The notes under the pieces were generated by a model, which did no database searches, was not told the DNA's origin, and saw nothing but the letters and a program-made list of their open reading frames with translations. DNA of 20,231 nucleotides from Draconibacterium orientale (lineage in GTDB: Bacteria; Bacteroidota; Bacteroidia; Bacteroidales; UBA12170): assembly GCA_020718315.1 (NCBI GenBank), contig DYSK01000026.1, positions 1 through 20,231 of the forward strand, given 5' to 3'. Shown here one piece after another: positions 1 to 9,100 of the stretch (positions are counted from its first letter, which is position 1; the number at the start of each line of letters is the position of its first letter). The position numbers were made by a program, and so were the translations under genes.

Positions 1-167
1 TTGCTTTGATGCGAAGAGTTGTTGGTCCAAAAATTGGGGTGAAAGCAAGTGGAGGTATTCGCGATTATAAAACAGCCATTGCCATGATTCAGGCAGGTGC
101 AAATCGAATCGGAGCTGGAGGAAGTGTAGCTATAGTAAGCGGAAGCACTGCAAAGGGAAATTATTAA
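1..167 (+). CDS. deoC: Deoxyribose-phosphate aldolase, C-terminal fragment (5' end outside window)
   Basis: This is the last 54 codons of a class I deoxyribose-phosphate aldolase, a cytoplasmic enzyme that splits 2-deoxyribose-5-phosphate into glyceraldehyde-3-phosphate and acetaldehyde during deoxynucleoside salvage. The reading frame begins at base 3 and stops with TAA at 165-167. Seen directly: the segment VGVKASGGIRDY-like (here IGVKASGGIRDYKTA), whose lysine aligns with the second active-site lysine of DeoC (Lys201 in E. coli), then MIQAGANRIGAGGSVAIV, the phosphate-binding end of the TIM barrel. The Schiff-base lysine lies upstream, outside the window. The gene converges on the giant minus-strand gene with only 21 bases between the two stop codons. 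No hairpin-plus-T-run terminator is visible there. The family assignment is confident from this C-terminal signature, although most of the protein cannot be seen. Confidence 0.88.
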   Translation, partial: ALMRRVVGPKIGVKASGGIRDYKTAIAMIQAGANRIGAGGSVAIVSGSTAKGNY

Positions 168-188
168 TCGTTCAGCTATTTTTTAAAT

Positions 189-3100
189 TTACATCAATAT
201 TATTCGTTTATAACTTACCTTTTCGGAAGTGGATAAGCGAATAAAATAAACACCTCGTTCTGATTCTTTTAATTTATACTGTTTTCGCAATCTGTCAGTC
301 CCTTGATATCGAATTTTATCTTCCGCAATAATCCGTCCATTAAAATCGATAATCCAAACTTCAACATCTTCTTTTACGCCTAGTATTTCCACATTAAACT
401 GCCCATTGTGAGATGGATTGGGGAAGATATCAATCTTTATTTTATCGGTTTCTAATTCGTTCAATCCGGTACAATCTTCTATCACCAATAGAACAGAATC
501 CATACTCGTACATCCGGTATTATTCAAAACTTCGACAAAATACATAAAATTACCCGCTTCGAATTTTTGAACATTGATAGAACTTCCTATGGTATTTTCC
601 GGTTTCCAAAGGTAGGAAACGGCATTTTCGGCAGTAGCGGTGAGCGTCAGAATATCTTTAGCACAGGCTGTATCATTTGCCAAAACCACAATATCGATTG
701 GAGAACCTAAGTTGAAGTTGAGTGTGATATCGTCGCTGGCTTTGCAACCATGTATGCTTTCCACATCCACACTGAAATAAAAACTTTGGGCTTTATCGGT
801 AGTGAAAACAACACTTTTCGATTGCGCGCCTGTACTCCAGTTGTAGAGAGCAATATCCGGTCCATTGGCAGTAAGCACAATTGGATAATTTGTGCAAATA
901 TTATCGCTTGGCGAAGCAGAAATAGATACCGTTAATTCGCTGGCCAAAGTCAGGTCAATCGGGTTATCGGCATACGCATTTTCGCACGAATTCGTTTCTT
1001 TTGCCATCACATAATACGTACCCGAAGGTAAATCGCCGAAAGTATTGCTTGATTGATACGTATTTCCTTTATCTATTGAATAAAGCAAGGAACCAAAAAT
1101 ACTTGTTGCATCAATTTGAATAGAACCTAAGCCTCCATCACAAGCGCCGTAAGTAATAGCAATATTTTGAAAAGTTACACCTTGCGGCTGGGTCAAAACT
1201 ACCGGATTGCTCGCATAGAAAAATTCACATCCATTTGCATCTTTTAGTACTACAACATATTCTCCCGCATCGAGGCCAAGAAAATCTCCGCTATTTTGGA
1301 AATACGTTTCGCCACCATCGATGGAATAACTCAAAGTTCCCGTTCCGCCCGATCCAGTTGCATGAATCTCGCCATCGGCCGAAGAATTGCACCATAAATT
1401 GTAGGCGCTAACGCTTAGATTCATAGCAGGTGGAGAACTCAACGTTGTGCTTTGTGGATTTGACAAACAAGTGGTATTTACTTTGTCCCGAACGAGAATC
1501 ACATAATTTCCAGCTAGTAAAGAATCGAAACTACTGCTGTCTTGCCACGAAACGCCATTGTCTTTCGAATATTGATACAATCCACTTGAGCCACCAGTGG
1601 GCGTGATTTCAATTTTTCCGTTTGGCGTGTTCGCACAACTCAAGTCTGTTTTGATCATTGAGAAATTAATAATTTCGGGTTGTTTCAAAACTACTTCCTG
1701 AGCTGTTTGACATGGTATTCCGCCCGCTTTTCGAACTACAACAAAATAACTGCCCGCTTTCAGATTCGCAAAAACAGCATTTAGTTGCCAAGTTAAACCA
1801 GAGTCGATGGAATATTCATACGTTGCCACCGGCGCAGTTGGATCAATTTTTATTGTGATCTTTCCATCGCTACCGCCATAGCAACTTATGTTTTGGATAT
1901 TGGTAGTAAATGGCAAACTGCTTTCTTTTTCTACACTAACTTTGCTCATGGCCGACAAACAAGAAGTATAAACGCGATCGCGAACAACAATTTCGTAAGT
2001 CCCTACACCTAAGTTTTCGATGTCTTTTGAGCTTTGCCAGCTAATGCCATTGTCGGAAGAATAATCGTAAACCAAACTGGTTCCGCCCAATGCCGAAACA
2101 CTTATTTTCCCGTCGTTTGTGCCACCACAACTCTCATTGGTTACAATAGTAGAAAAAGTGATTGGATTTGGAGAGGAGATGATTGCTTCTTTTGGATAAG
2201 ACAAACAAGAACTTCCTGCAATATTCCGAACGAGGACCTGATAGCTTCCTGCTGCTAAATCGGTAAATAGATTTGACGACTGGAATGTGCTTCCATTGTC
2301 ATTTGAAAATTCATATTCCGTAAGGTCTGTTCCTAATCCCAATCCCACAGTGATGGTTCCGTCTTTAGCGTCTGTGCAGCTCACATTGGTTTTTGAAACA
2401 CTGAAATCCAATTCGCTCCGTTTCTGAATACTTACCAATACGGTTTCAGAAACACAAGCTGCATTGCTTTTATCTTTGGCAAAAACAGAATACGTTCCTT
2501 GAGCAAGCTCGGTAAATGTATTTGAATCTTGGAAAGTCAATCCACCATCAATGGTATATGAATAGGTTTTCGTTGATATCGGATCCATTAGAATAACAAT
2601 TTCTCCGTCGTAATCGGACTCGCAACTCACATCTTTCGTCTGAATATCGAATTGTATGAGCGGTGGCTCTGAAACGGAAACACCTTGAGAAACAGGCTGA
2701 CAAACTGAACTGCCTTGCTGACGAACCGTTACAAAATAGTAACTAGCACCTAAATCGGAAAATGTATTGGAGGTTTGCCAACTTACACCGTTTGTAATGG
2801 AATATTCATAGACCGAATCTTCGTTTCCCAAAGTAATATCAATCAAAATCTTTCCATCATCAAAACCGTAACAACTCAATGGAGTGGCTTCTGTTGAAAA
2901 TTCAATTGAAGTACCTTTAATCAGTGTGAGGCTCATTTGATTCGACGTACATTCAACAAACGATTTGTCGCGGATCATTAATGAATAATCACCTGCATTC
3001 AATTTTGAAAACAATCCACTCTCCGACCATTTTATTCCCCCATCAATACTAAACTCATAAGTTCCACTTTCGCCACCACTGGCTTTCATTTCGATCCAAG

Positions 3101-6100
3101 CATCGTCTTCCGCATTGCAGCTTTCGTGGCGATAGGTGAAAGTAAAAGTCAATGGTTCTGCTTCGTACAATTCAACTTCTTTGGTAGCCGATTCGCATAA
3201 AGGCGTAGTTTTGGCGCGAACAACCAGCTCGTAAATTCCCCCGTTCAAGTTTTGAAACAAGGTCGATGCCTGCCATTTAACTCCGTTGTCGATAGAAAAT
3301 TCGTAGGGATCGCTTGTGCTTACAGAAAATTCGATTTCGCCGTCCGCATTTCCCGGACAACTTACATCAAGGTAGCTGAAAGTATAATCGATCGCGGAAA
3401 AGGCTTTTATTTTAATGCTTTGAACTTCCGAACGACAATTGATATTCACTTTATCGCGAATCAGAGCATTGTATGTGTTTGCTGACAAACCGCTAAAGGT
3501 AGCGTTGTCGTGCCAACTGATTCCATTATCGATGGAATACTGATATGTACCACTTCCCGATGCACCTATTCCACCACTTGCGGAAAATACGATTTCCCCA
3601 TCGTTATCAATACCGCAACTAGCATCGGTTGTTGTATATTTAAAACTAAGTTCCGAAGGTTCAGCCAAAATAATTTCTTGGACATTGCTCGAACAAGAAG
3701 TCAGGCTTTTGTCACGAACAACCGCTTGATAGGTTCCTGCTTTTAAGTCGCTGAATAGATTTGAATCTTGCCAATTGAGTCCATTATCAATGGAGAATTG
3801 AAAAACTCCACTCGCGCTGCCACCTATTCCGCCGGTGAGCAGAAGTTCAATTCTTCCATTAGCAGATTCAAAACAACTTAGATCCGTTTTATTTACTGTA
3901 AAGCTAATTGCAGTAGGCTGTGTGATTACCACATCTTTGAGATTTGTTTGGCAAGATGTGTTTCCGGCATCGCGCACTACAACAGGATAAGTCCCTGCTG
4001 ACAAACTCAGAAAACGGCTTACTGATTGCCAAGTGAGACCGCCATCTTTAGAATAATCGTACGTCCCCGTACCCAATCCACCAATTCCACCGGTTGCTTT
4101 TACGATAAACGAGCCATTGGTTCCTCCAAAACAGCTAACATTGATTTGTGTAATGGTAAAAGTAATTTCCGTTGGCTGAGCTATTTCCAAGACAATAGGA
4201 GATGTATAGCAGTCGGGAAGCGTCTTTTCGCGCACAAGAATTGTATAAGTTCCGGCTTTCAGATTATCGAAAGTATTCGAAATGCTCCAGCTTGAAGCAT
4301 TATCAATGGAATACTCATACTCGGTTCCACCGCTTGCTGTAATCACTATTTGTCCATCCGTACCATCGAAGCAACTCACATCCGTTGAAGAAACGGCCAC
4401 AACAATTGTGGAGAATTCATAAATGGTTATCGATTGAAGAGGAGCAAGACAGTAAATGTTTTCCTTATCTCGAACAAGCATTTTGTACAAGCCTGGAACT
4501 AAATTGGAAAATAGATTTGAAGTTTGCCAACTTATTCCTTCATCTTTGGAATATTCGTAGGTTCCACTTCCTTCGCCACCAACGCCTCCACTTGCCTGAA
4601 CACTAATTTCCCCATCATTTCCGACTTCGCAAGTCGCATCTTTCGAAGACAACAAAAACGAAAGCTCGGTTGGTTCGTTGAGCCTTAAGTCCTGCGGCAA
4701 TGATCCGCACAGTATATTTGTTTTTTCTCTTGTAATTAAAATATAGTCGCCGGCCGAAAGATTCGGAAACAAATTTTGATCTTGCCATTTTTCGCCGCCA
4801 TCAATCGTAAACTCATAGCCAGCGCCACCAAGTCCAACTAAATTAATTTCCCCATCACTGCCGCCATCGCAACTTATTTCTGTGGCAGTATAAGAAAGTT
4901 TGATTGGGCTGATTAAATCGATGAAAACACTTTGGAAAATGGTACTACAATCGCGATTTTCTTTATCGCGAGCACCAATCAAATAATTTCCTGAGGGCAA
5001 ATCAATAAATAAGCTGTTCTCACTCCATATCCCTCCGTCATCAATGGTAAATTCAAAAACGCCACTCGCTGCTCCACCGGTTCCTCCAATTGCAATCAAT
5101 TGGATCTCGCCATCATCGTTAGTGCTGCAATTTGCGTCTAATTTAGTATAATTCAAAGTCAAGGAATCAGGTTCGGTTAACACAATGTCCTTTGATTCTG
5201 TTTCACACGTAAAAACAATTGCATCGCGAAGAATCAATTGATAGTTGCCAGCTTCGAGTGAATTAAATACTTCAGAATTTTGCCAGCTAATTCCGCCATT
5301 TATCGAATAGCTATAGGTTCCACTTCCTTCCCCGCCAACACCGCCAATAGCTGTGAACACTATTGTTCCATCGTTGGAGCCGTTGCAGCTTATATCTGTT
5401 TTCGAAAAGGAAAACTCCAATTCAGTTGGTTGAGTAATTTCAACAATTTGAGCATCTGTTACATTTACTATATTTACTTTATCTCTCACACGAACTTTAT
5501 AAGATCCCGCAATAAGACGAGTAAAAATATTTAAATCAAACCATGAATTTCCATCGTCAATCGAATATTGATACGATCCACTTCCGGCTCCACCAATTCC
5601 GCCGCTTGCCGTAATCTGAATTTCGCCGGCAGCAGCTCCATAACAATTGATATTGGAACTTTCGGTTGTGAAAGTAATTGGTGTTGGTTGAGTCAAAATA
5701 ACTTCTTGAGGACCAACTGAACACGCTGTATTTACTTTGTCGCGGACCATAACCTGATAGATACCCGCTTTTAAATCGCTAAAAAGAGGAGCGTCTTGCC
5801 AAGAAGTACCACCATCAATGCTGTACTGATACGTGCCCGATCCGGAGCCGCCAATGCCTCCACTTGCACTAACAGAAATAAGGCCATTCGCACATTCAAA
5901 GCAACTCACATCCGTTTTTGATGTGGAAAAAGTAATAGGCGTTGGTTGTAACATTGTGACTCGAATGGAAGTGGATTTGCAGGCTGGATTGTTTTCTTCT
6001 GCAATAATTAACGAATACCTGTTTGGCGAAAGATTGCTAAATGTATTTGATTCCTGAAAATTGATTCCATCGATTGAATAAACATAACCCAAACCGCTTC

Positions 6101-9100
6101 CGCCAGAGGCCGAAAATATGATCTGACCATCGCTTCCTTCATTGCAACTTATATCTTGTTGAGTAAATGTAAACGCCAAGGGCGCAGTTTCTGAAACCAC
6201 TATTTCCTGAACATTGGTGAAGCAGTTTATGTTTACTTTATCACGTACTAAAACTTGATAAGTATCGGCAAAAAGATTCTCGAAGGTATTGCTATCTAGC
6301 CAGCTATAACCTGCATTGATGCTGTATTGGTAAGTCCCGCTTCCTAATCCACCAACACCTCCGCTTGCAGAAATGATTATTTTTCCTGTGTTTCCGCCAT
6401 TGCAGGAAACATTAAATACTTGTGTGGTAAATTCAATCTGTGTTGGTTGTTCAATCACTACGCTTATGGGTACTGTAGTGCAAGAAGTATTGGCTTGATC
6501 GCGCACGACAACAGAATACGTTCCTGCTGCCAGATTGCTAAATTTATTGAGCGTTTGCCATTTTATTCCACCATCAATGGAATAATCAAAAATGCCACTT
6601 CCCGCTCCGCCAACGCCCCCGCTGGCTTTGATTTCTATTTGCCCGTTTGTTCCACCAAAACAGTCAATATGCGTAAAAATAGTTTCAACAAGAATTGGAC
6701 TGGGCTCTGTAATGTTGACTTGGTTCGCTGCTGTTTGACAGCTTGTATTCACAGCATCGCGAACGCGAATGTTGTATGTTCCAGCTTTTAAGTCCAAAAA
6801 TGTATTTTGATTTTGCCAAGTACTTCCATTGTCTTTGCTATATTGATACGTTCCACTTCCGGCTCCTCCAATACCGCCATTGGCAGTCACAATTATCTCC
6901 CCATCAGCGCCTAAGTTGCAGCTTACATTTGTTTGAGAAACTGTAAATGTAATGAGTGTCGGCTCTTCGATTCGTATTGTTTTAGAAGCAGATAGACAGG
7001 CCGTATTGGCTTGATCGCGAATAATTGTTTGATAATCGCCGGCAATCAAACTCAAAAAAGAATTTGAACTTTGCCAATGAGCACCGTTGTCTTTTGAATA
7101 ATCGTATCCCGTTCCAGAACCGCCTTTTGCAGTAATAGTAATGGAACCATCAGAACCATCCGAGCAGCTAACATTTATTTGATCTGTTGTAAACAACAAA
7201 GGGTCTGTTTGAGTGAGGTTCACACTTTGAATAGAAGAAGTACAGGTGGTATTTACTTTATCCCGAATTCTTGCATTGTAACTTCCTGCATATAAACTAT
7301 CAAACACATTGCTGCTTTGCCAAATCAAACCGCCATCGATACTATAATCGTATGTTCCGCTTCCTGTTCCGCCAACTCCGCCGGAGGCGGCAAACGTAAT
7401 TTGGCCATCGTTGTTTCCATTGCAACTAATATTTTGCACTTCGGTAGTAAAACTCAATGGCGTTGGCTCAGTGATGATTACATCTTTTGCGGCCGTTTGA
7501 CAATTTGCTACACCTTGATCTTTTACAACGATAGCATACGTTCCGGCGCTGAGATTGCTAAACGTATTGGATGTTTGCCACGTGCTTCCCGAGTCTTTTG
7601 AATAGGAATACGTTCCTGTTCCGGCGCCTCCAATTCCTCCGGCTGCTGTAACCTTAATTTCACCTTCACTTCCTCCATTACAACTAATATTTGTTTGAGA
7701 TGTAGTAAAGCTGATCACTGTTGGTTCCAAAATTATGACAGTTTCGCCGGATACAATACAAGAAACGCTTACTTTATCACGAACAGCCAAAGGATAACTG
7801 CCCGCTTTCAGCGCTGAAAATAAGGCAGCGTCTTGCCAAGTCGATCCTCCATCAATGCTGTATTGATAAGTTCCACTTCCGTTTCCGCCTATTCCTCCAC
7901 TTGCACTAATGGTTATGGAACCATCAGTTCCTCCATTGCAACTCACATCAATTTTTGAACTTGAAAATACAATTGGAGTAGGTTGCGCTATCACAACGGA
8001 AACGGGATCTGTTTCACAAGTGGCGGCCAAAGAACTTTTTTCTTTTTTAGAAATATCATAAACGCGGTCACGAACCATAACAGAATACGTGCCTGCCGTA
8101 AGTCCAGTATAAGAATTCTTGGTTTGCCATGAAGTACCGCCATCGATAGAATATTCGTAACCTTCACCTTTTCCTCCCACGGCTGTAATTAGAATGCTTC
8201 CATCATTTCCCAGATTACAACTCACATTTGTAGCCGTATAGGTAAATGTTAAAGGCGCAGGCTGAGTAAGCGTTACCGTTGTTTTATTGATACAGCCATT
8301 GCTTTCTTTCACCACAATTTCATAAACGCCGGCAAGCAATCCAGTAAAAAGGTTTTCCGTTTGAAAATTCGCTCCATTGTCGATAGAATATTCATAGGGT
8401 GGCGTTCCGCCCGAAGCAAATATTTCTATTTCTCCATTCGCCTCTCCATTGCAAATAATATGTGTAATATTGGTAATAGGCGGTTGAATATTTCCATAGA
8501 TGATGGTGATTTCACCACAGTCACCGGGAGCCACGTTGCAAGCGCCTTCGCCGCGAATGTAATAGGTTGTGGTAATTGTTGGGCTAACAAGAAATGTTCC
8601 GGTTGTATTGAAAGCGACCAAGGTTCCGCCGCAGCTACCCGAATAGAGATACCAAGCAGAAGCGCCGTTCAGTTTATCAGTAGATGAAACCGATATCGTT
8701 GTTGTTTGTAAACCCAAAGGGCAAATAACAGGCTGAGTTGCTGTCAGTGTTGGTTTGTCGGAAGATGTAGCCAAAACAAAACCGGTGGCTTCATAAATTC
8801 GGTCTTTTCCACCAATATACAAGCTGTATTTTGCTGGGTCGTTGGTCGAAGGTGCAAATTTTAGATCGCACGTATTGTCTGCCAGCAAACCGGAAGCGAA
8901 TATTTCTCCAACACCGGTTGTAAGATTGTATCTGTAAACAGTTGATCCATTGTGTACAAAAGCATAAGCTCCAGTAGGATCAATGGCGAAATTGCTTCGG
9001 CTGTTTGTGGGAAGGGTAGCTGTAACCAAAGTGTAGGTTCCGGCAGCAATATTCACTTCATAAATCCCCAAAGGGCTAATGGCCAAATATAATTTTCCGG

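Noticed and set aside
6420..6791. A 123-codon open frame on the plus strand inside the giant adhesin gene, and many similar ones (for example 8361-8687 and 4026-4295)
   Set aside because: They lie opposite a continuous repeat-coding frame. They recur roughly in step with the repeats, as expected of shadows of conserved codons, and their translations show no recognisable domain.
939..8486. Regularly spaced motifs of about 258 bases that could suggest a CRISPR-like or satellite array
   Set aside because: The period is far too long for CRISPR, the units are diverged, and all preserve one protein frame; they are coding repeats.
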